The translations under genes were made by a program, and so were the position numbers. This document shows, piece by piece, positions 32,192 through 44,700 of a DNA stretch of 64,000 nucleotides (within the stretch, counting starts at the first letter, position 1; every line of letters starts with the position of its first letter). Location: NCBI GenBank assembly GCA_963691705.1, contig OY829545.1, positions 27,701,475 through 27,765,474 of the forward strand, given 5' to 3'. The DNA comes from Viola odorata. Lineage: Eukaryota > Streptophyta > Magnoliopsida > Malpighiales > Violaceae. The notes under the pieces were generated by a model, which worked only from the letters and a program-made list of their open reading frames with translations, searched no databases and had not been told where the DNA came from.

Positions 32192-32709
32192 TCAGTGTGC
32201 GCGACGGTCCACAGTACCTGCAATGCGCCGGAGGGGGTCTCCGGCAGAAACACTCCGATGCTTAAGTCAGTATGTGTACTGAAATTGGCAGAGTTTTGGC
32301 TAGTCCAGTCCGCTTACCTGCCTCCTTTGTGGGGGAGGTATTTATAGAAGAAAGGGGGCGTTCCCGCCCGAGTAAACGGGTACGGAGCTATCGCTCGCGT
32401 TAGGGTCTGTGATTCACCCTTATCGTGATACGCTACCTCGGCGGTAGGTGTTTTAGGTAGATATTGCCGTGGTAGGATAATGGCCGGAGCGTTAATCCTG
32501 ACGCGTGGTTTCCTCTGGGGTGAGATAACTCCTTGAGCCAAGCAGGAGGTCTGTGAGAGGAGCCGGTAGGGCCCCGTTAGCCTCTGTAGCATTAGCCTTT
32601 GGGGAAGGTAGCAATCTTGTCCCTACCGTGGTGGTGCAAAACAGTAGCTATGCCTCTTCCCACCGGGTGATAGACGAAAATACCCTTTCTTTTAGGTGGA
32701 TTGTTATCA
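32192..32709 (-). repeat. 5' LTR of TatE, inner 54 bp deleted
   Basis: Aligns with 21882-22400 of the left LTR (about 8 substitutions, one G indel). The inner end, including the CA terminus and the primer binding site, is replaced by pol sequence at 32191/32192. TATA at about 32346-32338 on the minus strand. The right end ATTGTTATCA is followed by the GGTCT duplication. Confidence 0.9.
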
Positions 32710-33794
32710 GGTCTCGATCTGCGTTCTGTGTCGAGGGCTCGATACTTGTGACATTGGCTGCTTCTATGTCTCGTCTGCTTTTATTTGACCTCTTTTTTTT
32801 TTATATATATACAGACATAAACCTTGAACTCGTCTTTTTAAACTTTAGGGGCTGCAGCTGGGGACCTTTGCCTCTTTCCTGCTTTGAGTGATCAGCGTCG
32901 AGGTCTCAATGATTTGACCTTGATTAGCGTCGAGGGCTTGATATTTTGATTCTGCTTCCCCACACTTATGTTTTGCTGTGGAGAGGAAGTAGTCTCAATT
33001 TACTGGTTTGCCCTCGATCTTGGTCTATCTACGGTTGCTCTGATCTGCCCTTGATCTTTACCTTTCCCCCACTTGATCTTTCCGCGTCAAGCCCTTGCTG
33101 TTCTTGTGAAAAGTGCCACTCACCTGCCAAGGAAAGATCAGAAGAACGGCTCAAATGGTTAGAAGAGAACAGAGGATGTCGAGGTCATGATGGAGGAAAA
33201 GAAAAGAAAAGAAAGAAGAGAGAAATAAAGAGAAAATAAAATGATGCAAAGGCTTTCGTCATATTGCTGCTTTCCCAAGTCTAATGGTGCCTACACCCAG
33301 GGATATCATGCAAACCTAGCAAGTGCCTAGCTATGCATTCACTCATGAAAAAGATATGGCATGGAGGCTCAATGTGCTCACAAGGTGCTAAATGTGACTA
33401 CTAGTATCCAGGCCTCGATGTAGACATAAGGGGCAACAGGCAGAGAGCATATATAATAAAAGATTGGTCTAATCATGCAAAATCAGTGCTCAAGTCATGT
33501 GCTCATGCAAATGGGGTTTCAAAACAGGGCAGCGAGGGCATGCAAAAACTTAGAGGAAACCGAGAGTAAAAATCCGCAAATTTTTCACAAAGCAAGCAAA
33601 CATGCAACAAGCGAGAAATAAAACATGCAGTCAAGCAGTCACAATTACAACCCTCCCCACACTTAGGCTTCGCATTGTCCTCAATGCGAGGAGGGGGCAC
33701 ACAAAAGAAAGGTAAAAGGAGTTCAAACTAAAAGAAAAGAGTACATAGACAAAATGGAAAAAGAAACTGTTTTGGTTGGGGGGGGGGGGGGGGG
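32710..33794 (-). other. AthB 3' untranslated segment right of TatE, with internal polypurine copy
   Basis: No gene. Contains repeated TCGAGGGCTCGAT-type words, a purine-rich stretch at 33175-33240 and a G run of about 17 at 33778-33794, just after the ORF2 stop. On the minus strand an 8-bp hairpin (CGCATTG-AGGA-CAATGCG core, 33689-33670) is followed by AAGTGTGGGGAGGG (33664-33651), a second polypurine-like tract also present in AthA at 50200-50238. Confidence 0.75.
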
Positions 33795-35533
33795 TCAAGA
33801 GGAAGGGAGGGTGCGTCGGGCCACTTCGGCTGTCAAGACCTGAATTTCTTTTAGGATGGCCAGGAGGAGGCGCTCGAGGGCAGGATCATGGACAAGAGAT
33901 GGTCCATTGGTGGTAGCAGTGGGGGCTGAAGTTGAAGCTTCTAGGGCTTGCTGAAGAGGAACAGACTGGGTTGGGATGGGCTTGCTGGGCTGCTCTTGGC
34001 GAGTAGATGATTGAGGCCTCGACAGGCCTGGGTAGTCGAAGTCACGACCATTCTTTGTGTTGAAAACTTGCTCCTTCTGCGGCGTTAGACCTGTACTGAA
34101 ACTCAACACCCCTTGTGAGATACATAAAAGCCCCATCGCATCTAGTGCTCTAGGGTCCAAGTCTTTAAAGGATACAGGAGAGAAAAGATCACAAGATGAA
34201 AAATCGAGGCCATAACGGTTAGTAGCAATCAAAGTGATAAGCGATCCTAGGTTAGGGGCTCGATTAGAGTTTTGCACAGTCAAAAGGGAAGAGGCAACCC
34301 AATACCCCAAATTTACCTTGCGCTTGTGGACCATGCACCATAAGAGAAACAAGACCTGCATCATTAACTGGCCGACTGTACCAGAACGACCCGAGAGGGT
34401 GATGGCAAGATAACGATGCAAAATTCATAGAGATGGGTCCGCAAGTGCATGTTCCTTCGCATGTCGAGGGCGGAACTCGGCATCAGGGTCGCCGGTCAGC
34501 TCTCAAAATGCTTCTTCCGCATTAAACACAGGGGGAATAACAGTCAAGGCATGGTTAGAAACAGGCTGATCTATCTCGTCATCACTATCAGGCTGAAGCA
34601 AGGCATTAAAATCATTCAAAGATAACTCAATCCACTTGTTCATCAAACAGAAATTAATAACTTTAGGTGTAGACAAGTTAGGTCCTGATTTTCCTTTAGG
34701 CTTAAAATGGTCGGTGGCAACCCAAAATGATGTAAAAAATTCGAGCGAGAGCTCGAGATACGTCGGGTATTGGAGGTAGAAAAGAGATTCCCACCCAATA
34801 TTCCTGATGAGCTCTCGACATCGAGACCCGATACCTATTTTATCCAAGAACTCAAAATCGAGACGTTCACAGGGGCTTATGCCTTTACCAAGAAAAAATT
34901 TCAGGTTATCACGAGAGATTTTATCATTAAAAACTAACCAGCCCTTAAGAGAGGAAACGTCAGAGGGCACCTGGGGCTTGGCCGCGGATTGAGGTACTGA
35001 AGATGATTTGGTTATCTTGCCCTCCAAAACCGCTGGTTCTGTAACACGCTGCTTCTTCTTAGAAGTGGTCGCCGGAGCCTTTCCTTTCTCTTCCACGGTG
35101 AGCTTTCACTTCGTGGTGGCCGGGATCTTAGATTTTTGTTTGCTCGCTTCCTTCCCCTTGGCTGGAGTAGCCTTGACAAATTCTGATTCTTCTTCCATAC
35201 TCTCCTCAACTTCTTCTTCCCTACTCTCCCTAACTTCTTCTTCCCCACCCTTTTTAACTTCTTGAAACTCTTCCTGACTGCCGGAATTTTGCTCTTCTTC
35301 ATCGGACACCAGAATCTCTCCCAAAACCTCCTCCACCATGAGCTCCTTAAGAGTTTTTGGGGTTGGCTTGATCTTCATTTTTTTCGCGCTGGTTTGGCCG
35401 TGGCCGGCGGTGGTTTAATGGTTTTTTCGGTGGTGGGGGCGGGTTGAGAAGATGAAGAATCAGAGGGCTCCGGTGAGTGGTGTATGGCCGGGCGCGCTCC
35501 TGAGGGCCGTTTGTGGGCCACTTGTTTCACCAT
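33795..35533 (-). pseudogene. AthB ORF2: Athila second ORF with 'putative plant transposon protein' domain (disabled)
   Basis: Starts MVKQVAHKRP at 35533. Order: Ser/Pro/Thr-rich start, Glu-rich acidic segment, then the domain (LKGWLVFNDK, ERLDFEFLDKIGIG, YLELSLEFFTSFWV, NKWIELSLNDFNALL, FLLWCMVHKRKVNLG) shared with AthA ORF2, resembling Pfam Transposase_32. A frameshift in an A run near 35378, then TGA at 35106, TGA at 34503 and another stop near 34425 break it. It sits where Athila elements have their extra (formerly called env-like) ORF. I see no signal peptide or membrane segment supporting an envelope role. Confidence 0.75.
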
Positions 35534-36634
35534 GGTCGGGGCTGTTTTGAAGTGTTGAGAAGATGAAGGTTGGAGAAGATGATGGTTGAAAGGGATAGGG
35601 AAAGTGTTTGTTTTGTTTGTTTTGTCTTTTTGGAGTTGGGGGGGACGGTGAATAGGAAGAAAAAGGGTATTTGTGAAAATGACAGAGTGGTGGGGAGTGT
35701 TTTTGATTTTCTGAAAAGGCTGCTGATGTGGCGCGTGGGGGAAAGGACGCGTGGCGCGCTGGGGTGCTGCCGCGTGGCGCGCATAGGTTGGCGACCGCGG
35801 ATAAGGATTGCGTGCTCCCACGTGGCGAGCGCTGGTTGGGCAGGCGGATTGCGCAACACGTGGCAAGCGCTGGTTGGGGGACGCGGATTGAGCGTGGATT
35901 GGGTGCTGCGGATAAGGATAGCGCGGCACGTGGCACGCGCTGGTTGGGCGGGCTGGGATTTCGAATGACGCATTTGACCGGATGAGGGAGGACGCGTGGC
36001 GCGCGCTGGTTGGGCGGCCGGATTGCGCGACACGTGGCTCGCGGTGAGTGGCTGAGCTGGGATTTCAGATAAGGCGCGGATGGATGAGGCAGAGGACGCG
36101 TCGCGCAAGGGGGAAAGGACGCGGTGGACACGTGGCGAGCGCGGATTGGACGTGCTGGTGCGACGCGGATTCCCACCTGAAATTTCAAAATTTGAAAGGG
36201 ATGTGAGTGTGGATACGAGGGAAAGCAACGGTTAGGTTGTTAGGTGGGGCATTTTGAATTTCAGTGGTATTTAAAAAGGCATAGGGAACATAGTAAGCAA
36301 AATAAATAAAAAAGCATGCGATATGGGGATCGGCCAAAAGGGATCGAAATAAATTAAAAAGGCATGCAACAATTAAATAATAAAAATGGCAAGCAATAAT
36401 TGAATATTAATAATGCATGCAATAATTTACGAAATGAATTAAAAAGGCATGCAATAATTAAATAGGAAAAGGGCATGCAATATTTAAATAATAGAAGGCA
36501 TGCAAAACTTAAATAATAAAAAGGGAACGAAAAAGAGATAAAGGAGGGGAGAGTGAAGGGTATTTCAACGACTCGTGGCATTTTCCACGATCGTGGCCTC
36601 GTTTAACGTCGAGGCCTCGACGCTTTTCTGATGC
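35534..36634 (-). promoter_or_regulatory. AthB pol-ORF2 spacer with G-box-like tandem array
   Basis: From about 35730 to 36150 about nine diverged units contain ACGTGGC/GCGTGGC, often followed by GCTGGTTGGG, roughly every 40-60 bp. CACGTGGC is the G-box/ABRE core. The region is GC-rich, unlike the AT-rich 36280-36540 part, which has repeated GCATGCAATAATTAAAT words. Long overlapping minus-strand ORFs here (36228-35460) are Pro/Ala/Arg-rich products of the repeats, and I reject them as genes. Confidence 0.65.
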
Positions 36635-39600
36635 CTAGAGTTGGTCGGGTGGAGGTGCCACCTCCATTTCTTCTGTAATTGAGGGCTTGAATCCCTCATA
36701 GAATGGCTTTACCCTGTGACCATTGACCTTGAAAGGTTCTCCTCCATCTAGTGTCGAGATATCGATGGCTCCATGATCAAAAGTGGCAGTGACGATGTAG
36801 AGCCCCGACCATTTTGACTTGAGTTTTCCTAAAAATATTCGAAGACGGGAGTTGTACAGCAAAACTTTCTGGCCAACAGAAAAGTTCTTAGGAGAGAGAC
36901 GCTTATCATGGTGGGCTTTTGTTTTGCTCTTGTAGATGAGAGAATTCTCATAAGCATCATCCCTGAGCTCCTCCAGCTCTTGAATCTGTAGGCGGCGATG
37001 CTGCCCACTATCGTTCAAGTCCATGTTGACCTTTCTGATTGCCCATAGGGCTTTGTGCTCAATCTCGACTGGAAGGTGGCATGGCTTGCCATAAACGAGA
37101 CGGTAGGGAGTCATGCCGATCGGGGTCTTGAATGCAGTACGATATGCCCATAGTGCATCGTCCAGCTTTAAGCTCCAGTCTTTCCTCGATTGGTTGACTG
37201 TTTTTTTGAAGATGGCCTTGATTTCCCTGTTTGACACTTCAGCCTGCCCATTTGTCTGAGGGTGGTAGGCTGTGGACACCCTATGAGTCACCCCATACTT
37301 GTTGAGCAGGGAGGAGATGACTTGATTGTAAAAGTGTGTCCCTCGATCACTGATCAAGGCTCGAGGAGTCCCAAACCGATTGAAGATGTTGGTCCGCAAG
37401 AAGTTGGCTACCACCTTTGAGTCGTCTATTTTGGTGGCCTTGGCCTCGATCCATTTCGAGACATAATCGACGGCGAGGAGAATGTAGGTGTGTCCGAATG
37501 AGCTTGGAAATGGGCCCATGAAGTCAATGCCCCATATATCGAAGATTTCACAAGAGATAATACCAGTCAAGGGCATCTGGTTCCTGGCGCCTATATTCCC
37601 CGTCACCTGACATCGAGGGCATGATGCACAGAACAGATAGGAGTCCTTAAAGATGGATGGCCAGAATAGGCCCGCTTCCAAGACTTTCAAGGTTGTCTTT
37701 TTAGATGCGAAATGGCCTCCTTCAGTCGTCGAGTGACAGAACTTGAGGATCGAGGGCACCTCGTCCATAGTCACGCAGCGTCTGATGATCTGATCCGCAC
37801 AATATTTCCACAAGTAAGGACTGTCCCAAACGTAGTACCTAGATTGTCTCCTGATCCTGTTGCATTCAGACGTCGAGGCCTCGGCAGGATAAGAACCCGT
37901 AGCACAAAAGTTAGCTATATCCGAGAACCATGGGAATTGAATAGCGTGAGCTAGACATAGTCGTTCATCAGGAAAACTGTCTCGAATGGGTACCAAAGAG
38001 TCATCATGTTGGTCTTGAAGTCGGCTCAAATGATCCGCCACAGAGTTTTCGGAGCCTTTCTTATCTTTGATCAGGAGGTTGAACTCTTGGAGAAGCAAGA
38101 TCCAGCGGATGAGTCGAGGCTTTGCATCGATCTTTGTTAATAGACACCTCAGGGCTGAGTGGTCCGTATAGATTATGACAGGGGTACCAAGGAGGTACTG
38201 TCTGAATTTGTCGAGGGCATAGACAACCGCCAGTAGCTCTTTTTCAGTGGTGGTGTAGTTTTGTTGGGCGGGGTCTAGCAGCTTCGACGCATAGTAAATC
38301 ACATAAGTTTCTTTATCCTTCTTCTGACCCAAGACGGCGCCGAGGGCTGTATTGCTGGCATCACACATTATCTCGAAGGGAATGGTCCAATCAGGGGCTC
38401 GAATGATGGGAGCAGAAATGAGCTTGGCCTTGAGGGTGTCAAATGCGGCCTTGCAGTTGTCATCAAAGATGAAATCTATCTCCTTTTGAAGCAATCGACA
38501 CATGGGTTGGGCAATCTTTGAAAAGTCCTTAATGAAGCGTCGATAAAATCCAGCGTGACCAAGAAAAGAACGCACGTCCTTGACACACGTGGGGTAGGGC
38601 AGGGTCTCGATAACTTCGATCTTGGCTCTATCCACTTGGATCCCCTCTCTTGAAACAATATGGCCTAGAATGAGGCCTCGATCCACCATGAAATGGCATT
38701 TTTCAAAATTCAACACCAGATTGGTCTCGACACATCGTTGCAAGATTTTTCTGAGGTTGGCAAGGCATTTCATGAAAGAGTTGCCATATACTGTGAAATC
38801 ATCCATGAAGACCTCGATGCAATCTTCTACAAACTCCGAAAAAATGCTCACCATACATCGTTGGAAGGTGGCGGGAGCATTGCAAAGACCGAAAGGCATC
38901 CGTCTATAGGCAAATGTGCCAAAGGGGCAGGTGAATGTGGTTTTCTCCTGGTCTTCGAGGGCAACTAGAATTTGGTGGAAATCGAAATAGCCATCCAAAC
39001 AACAATAATGCGTCTTGCCCGCGAGATGCTCTAGCATTTGGTCAATAAAAGGAAGTGGGAAATGATCCTTCCTTGTGGCTGCATTCAAGCGACGATAGTC
39101 AATACACACTCGCCACCCGGTTTGGATCCTTGTCGGGATCAAGGCTCCATCTTGGCCCTCGACGATGGTAACGCCAGATTTCTTTGGAACAACCTGGATT
39201 GGGCTGACCCATGGGCTGTCTGAAATGGGATAGATTACTCCCGCATCTAACAACTTCAAGACCTCCTTTTTCACCACCTCCATCATGGGCGGATTTAGTC
39301 TTCGTTGAGGTTGGCGGATAGTTTTGCTCTCTTCTTCTAGATGAATGCGGTGAGTACACAGAGCTGGTGACAAGCCCTTGATGTCGGATATTGTCCATCC
39401 GATGGCTTGCTTAAATTCTTTGAGTAAGGCTGTCAGCTCGATTTCTTCAGGTCTCGCCAAGGAACTGGATATGATGACCGGAAGGGAGTCGTCAGGGCCA
39501 AGATAAGCATACTTCAGATGCGTAGGCAAGGTCTTCAGTTCCAAGCTAGGTGCTTGAACTAGAGAGGGATGGAGTCTGGAGTGATCTGTTGGCAACTGCG

Positions 39601-40170
39601 AGGCCTCGATGGGGGCAGATGCATCGAGAGGTTGTGCTTCTAGAGCGGCAACAATAGTATGCAACTCTGGTGGGGTTGCTATTGTCGAGGCCAGAACTTC
39701 CAACGATTCAGATGTGATGCTCCGGTCGAGGGCAATCTGCAAGGGGTCAACGGAGTGTAAATCAGCTAAATCTTCAACATAAGGGTCAATAATATCAACA
39801 TAATTAACACTTGAAAATTCAGAAGGATATCGCATTGAGTCAAGCATGTTGAATTTGATGGTCTCGCCATCGAACTCAAGGGAGATTGAAGCGTCATGCA
39901 CGTCGATCTTAGCCCTCGCTGTGGCAAGTAATGGTCGACCAAGAAGAACATCCGTGGACTTGGTGGATGCAGCATCCCCCATGTCAATAACATAGAAATC
40001 CGCCAAGAATAGGAATTCGCCCACTTGCACTAGGATGTCCTCGATGACCCCCTCTGGGTGGACAGAGGATCGGTCAGCCAATTGGATGATAAGATTGGTG
40101 TCTGTCAAGGTCTCGAGGCCTAGGCTGTTATAGATCGTCAAGGGCATGACGTTGATGCCTGCTCCGAGGT
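36635..40170 (-). pseudogene. AthB pol (protease C-part, RT, RNase H, integrase), split from gag by AthA
   Basis: Uninterrupted from the AthA target duplication to the stop. Protease remainder ([16 protein letters not shown]); RT ([40 protein letters not shown] at about 38810-38795); RNase H ([33 protein letters not shown]); integrase ([39 protein letters not shown]). About 1178 codons. RT has GYFDFHQI where AthA has GYSGFHQI, possibly a damaging change. The catalytic Asp-Leu of protease lies on the other side of AthA, so the enzyme is split. Confidence 0.93.
40166..40170. repeat. Left target-site duplication of AthA (GAGGT)
   Basis: GAGGT before the 5' LTR; the same at 52762-52766 after the 3' LTR. 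It falls within the protease motif codons of AthB. Confidence 0.93.
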
Positions 40171-41703
40171 TGATTGCATTGCATTTCATCATGTTTTATT
40201 GTCCATTTTCTAGTTGATTTGGACAGTAATTCTACTGATGTTACCCTTTATTTCCCACATTTGATCAGGTCTGGTTTGGAGGCAGAATGAGAAGAATTCA
40301 TGAAGTTTAGAGCTGAAGCTGTTTATTCGAGTCTAGGCCTGGATCTTGGCCTAGACAAGGTCGTATCTGACGCAGTACGCTTACCAGAATCGTCTTGGCC
40401 TAGACTTCGGCCAAGACTCCTTTGCGATCAGACTGCAGCTTGGAGCGATTGAAGTATTTTTGGAGATGGACTCTCACAGCTGGCACGTAGCAGCTGTCCA
40501 GCAATTTTAGAGGGATCTGAAGACAATCTTAAGTAGAATCCCGATTGGGATCTCCCTCTTTTAATTAATTGCAATTTAGTTTCCTTTTTAGAAACAATTA
40601 ATTGTAATTATCTTTTAAGATATTTTAGGAGTTTGAGTTTGATTGGGACAGAGGTTCTTATGGCTATTTTAGCTAAACATCATTGGCCTCTGTCCGCATC
40701 ATCTCGGATCAGCTTTTCCCAGTTAGAACGCAATTTTCCTTTTCTTAGTTCACCATTGTTAAAAACCTTGCTCCGAATTTATTTCGGATTTAATATATTT
40801 ATGCAAATTAATTTCTTTGTCTTTTATCCATGAGTATGAGTAACTAAAAACCCATTCTTGGTAAGGGTGATGAGCTGAAGTTCTTAATGCAATCGTGAGA
40901 CACAATCCGTTCTTCACAATCTCTTTCTTTGTATTTAATTATTCTTGAACTTAATCCATCGCTTACTCACTAGAGCCAAGGTTTGATCATCCTTGTTCTC
41001 TAGGAGAGAAGAGTTGTAACCAGTCTAGAAGGAGAGGGAGTACTCGCCGGCTAGACGGAGTAGGTGACTAGTCTCGAGCAGACTAGAAGAATAGGTAAAA
41101 TAGGTAGAGACCAGATTGACAACCTAGGAACTTAGCCTAGGTACTGTCTTCCCCTGCACCATTGAAGAGGTGAGCAACCATTCAAGACAGCAGTCAAACG
41201 GATAAACCCTTTAACCAGCAAGGTGTCCCTTGACTAGGATTATCAGGAGAGGGAGTACCCGCCAGATAGTTTGAAGTGGAGGGAAGATAGGAGGGAAAAG
41301 GAGTTCCTCCCCTCTATAGCAGTACTATGAAGAAGAGATGAACATACTTCAGTCCATGATCGATGCATAAGGACGCAAGCTCACCCATCGCCCTTACCTG
41401 GAATTCCGTACCAAAAGACTTATTTCCAATCTAGCCCGCAGTCTTGGCCTAGACTTCGGCCAATACTAATTTATATTTTGAACTGTTTTCATTGCTTTTT
41501 ATTTTTGCCTTTAGTTTCAGATAACAACCAACCAAAACTCAGTGACGAGGAAGTCAAACTCAAGAACTACATTTCCTAGAGGTCTCTGTGGACGATCCTC
41601 TTACCATCATCTACAAATCCTTGTAGACAGTGATAAGTTGTATTTCTACCCCCAATTCCATAACTATTTCACTACTATATTTGACGTGTTCGACGCGCAG
41701 TCA
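40171..41703 (+). repeat. 5' LTR of AthA (1533 bp)
   Basis: TGATTGCATTGC..GCAGTCA. Contains three clusters of the GGCCTAGAC/GGCCAAGAC word (near 40333, 40395, 41443). Differs from the 3' LTR at about 40182, 40909, 41046, 41275 and 41699. A 66-codon ORF at 40633 also occurs in the other LTR; I see no evidence that it is a gene. Confidence 0.95.
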
Positions 41704-41708
41704 AATTT

Positions 41709-41726
41709 TGGCGCCGTTGCTGGGGA
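41709..41726 (+). promoter_or_regulatory. AthA primer binding site (tRNA-Asp type)
   Basis: TGGCGCCGTTGCTGGGGA, five bases after the LTR, complementary to the 3' end of plant tRNA-Asp with apparently one mismatch. Primes minus-strand DNA synthesis. Typical for Athila. Confidence 0.8.
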
Positions 41727-41774
41727 TCTCTAACGGTATTTGTAGTTTTTGTTTTATTTTGTTTTTGATAGTTG

Positions 41775-44700
41775 ATGACCAGGTCCTCTTGCAGAGAAGA
41801 AGATTTGCTACCATATAATCCGAATCTCACTAAGACCGAAGCACAACTCAGAAAGATAGCTAGAAAGAGGAAAACTCCAGAAGAAAGTGAATCGGAAACC
41901 TCCAGTTCCGAGACAGATTCCAGTCTAGACCACGATCTTGGCCTAGATTCAGATCAAGACATGGCGGACCAGCAACCAGAACCGACAATGAGGGAGCTGA
42001 ATAAAACAGCTGAGCAGGAGACCTTTTCCTGCATCAATCTCCCTCCATTGGCCAATGATTGGTCCATAAAGACTAACATGGTGGCCAACCTCCCCAAGTT
42101 TTACGGCCATTCCAACGAGAATCCATTCAAGCACTTAAGAAATTTACATGTTCAGTGTGACATCATGAAACCCACTACGGTAACCATGGAGAGGGCGAAG
42201 CTGAAGGCCTTTCCAAGCTCTCTAGAAGGGGGAGCTCAGAACTGGTTTTACAGTCTGCCTCATAATACCATCAACACATGGGCTGAGATGTCCACCATGT
42301 TCCTCAACAAGTACTGGAATGCCACGAAGGCCGGCATAGCTAGGAAAGATATGGCCGCTATACAACAAAGAAGCGGAGAAAGCTTCTCTGAGTATCATCA
42401 AAGGTTCAGAGATTTGCAAGAAGTCTGCCCCACTCATGGCGTAGCAGACAACACTATGATACAATATTTCTATGATGGGATGCTCCCAAGTTGCAAGGAA
42501 AAAGTAGATTCAGCCGCAAGTGGAGCATTGCAAGATTTAACAGTCACAAGAGCAAAGATGTTGCTCCAAACGTTGGCAGACAACTGCCAAAATAATACCA
42601 TTTCGGATAGAAATGCTTCTCCTTCTTCTCTAAATTCGCTCAATGTTGAACAAAAATTAAATGAATTAACCGATATGATTAAAACCATTTCTGTTAACAT
42701 TTCAGGTCCAATGACTTCGGGAAATCAAGAGCAAACAGCCACGGTATGTGGGATATGCCAGCAACAAGACCATCAGACCAATAATTGTTATATGGTCCAG
42801 CACCCAGAAGAGATAATTCAGGTCAACGCTGCATATCCACAGAACCAAGGTAGCATGCAAAACTATCCCCAAGGAAGCAACCAATACGCATGGAGATCAC
42901 ACCCAAACTTCAGATGGAGAGAGCCAGTCCCTCCAAATCAGAATCAGAATCAAGGTGTACCCCAGCAGCAACAACAACCTCCTATCAACTTCCAGCATTT
43001 CGTTCCACGACCTCAGAATCAGAATCTTGGCCCGAATCTAGGCCAAGAGCCTGGCCAACCTCCTTTACCTCAACTACCGCCTGCCCCTAGACCTTTGCAG
43101 CTAACTGGCCCTTCAGTGGAAGACACGCTCAAGCAGCTGATGGAGCTGCAGAAAAATCACATGCAGTCCACACAGACTAGCTTGGCGGAGCTACAAAAGC
43201 AAATCACTCAAATAGCAAATCAAGGAAAATTACCTCCTACTACGGTAAATAATCCAGCCCATAATGTGAGTGCTATAAGTTTGAGGAGTGGAGTGGTGTT
43301 GCCAGAAAGGAAAGGAGCGAGAACAGATGAGGAAATGAAAAAAATTGCTTCAGAAGATGTGGAAGAGGATGAGGAAGAAGAAGCTGAACCAGAAGTAGTC
43401 TTGACCAAGACTCCGCCCAAGACTACCGTTACAGCAGAACCAGAAAAAGAAGAGATTGTTTCGGGCAAGCCAAAACAGAAGGAGGAGATCATAGAAATTC
43501 CTCCACCATTTCCCCCGAGGTCTTCAAAAGAAAAAAGACAAGATGAAATGAGGGATTTCATGACTGTTTTCGGAAAAATAGCCGTGAATATTCCAATGTT
43601 GGATTTAATTGCAAAAGTCCCTTCTTATGCTAAATTCCTTAAAGAATTGTGCACTAATAAAAAGAAAATTGCAGGTGTAGAAAGGATAAATTTATCCAAC
43701 AACGTTTCAGCAGTACAACAACTCCCGGAGAAGTGCAAGGACCAAGGAACCTTCACAATTCCATGCCAAATAGGGAACAAAATCATTGAGAAAGCCCTTT
43801 GTGATTTAGGGGCTGGTATCAATGTAATGTCCCTGAGTGAATTTGAAACCTTGAAAATCGGAACCATGAAGGAGACTGATTTGGTGATACAATTAGCAGA
43901 TCGAACAATCATCCGACCTAAAGGTGTAGTGACTGATGTCCTGGTAATGGTAAATGATTTTATCTATCCAGTTGATTTTTATATAGTAGAGATGAATGTT
44001 CAATTGCCATCTTGTACCACTGACATTTTATTAGGAAGACCTTTCCTAAGGACCTCAAAAGCAAAGATAGATTGCTTCGAAGGAAGCATAATTCTGGAAT
44101 TTTGCGGGAGAACAATTAAGTTCAGCATTTCAGACGCTTTAAAACACCCAAGCGACTTGCAATGTGTTAGTTTCTTGGATGTTTTGGATCCAATTACAGA
44201 AGAAATAGCTGACATTAATCATAACGACCCCCTTGAGTATGTTATGACCAGGGGAATTTCCACTCAAACACTGCCAGAGCTAGAAGACCGCACTGGGAAT
44301 CAAGAGGAAATCCAACAAATGGTGGACAGTTTGGCCGAACAAGAAGAAGAAGACTTAGTCTTGGCCCCGATCTTGGCCAAGACGCCGGCCAAGACTGCCA
44401 ACAAAAGAAGAGGAGTAGTTAATTGTCAATATGTGCAATCAACGAGTCCTAAATTTCCACCTTCTGTTGTGCAGGCACCACAGTTAGAATTAAAATCCCT
44501 ACCAGGTCACTTGAAGTACGCCTATCTAGGCCTAGATGACACACTACCAGTCATAATTTCAGCCAAGCTATCAAGAGAGGAAGAAGATAAATTGATAGCT
44601 GTCTTGAAGGAAAATAAAGAGGCGATTGGCTGGACGATGGCAGACATCAAGGGGATATCATCTAACATCTGTACCCACAAAATAAATGTGGAAGAGGATA

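Larger units (their letters stand above)
21828..32709 (-). mobile_element. TatE: Tat deletion derivative inside AthB
   Basis: 3' LTR 21828-22400, antisense aORF1 to aORF4 (22595-29415), a 77-bp array, diverged repeats, an integrase remnant (32191-30984), then the 5' LTR lacking its inner 54 bp (32192-32709). GGTCT at 21823-21827 and 32710-32714 is the target duplication. One internal deletion removed the LTR inner edge, primer site, gag, protease, RT and RNase H. The LTRs differ at about 8 substitutions and 1 indel over 518 bp. It cannot move without help from another element. Confidence 0.93.

Noticed and set aside
32192..32709. Right TatE LTR as an independent solo LTR
   Set aside because: The outer end carries the GGTCT duplication shared with the left LTR, so both belong to one insertion.
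35460..36228. Two overlapping minus-strand ORFs of 233 and 242 codons rich in Pro, Ala and Arg
   Set aside because: They read through the GC-rich G-box repeat array in two frames, have repeat-like composition and no homologue in AthA at the same place.
40633..40833. 66-codon ORF present in both AthA LTRs
   Set aside because: Identity only reflects LTR duplication; composition is hydrophobic and AT-rich, with no sign of selection.
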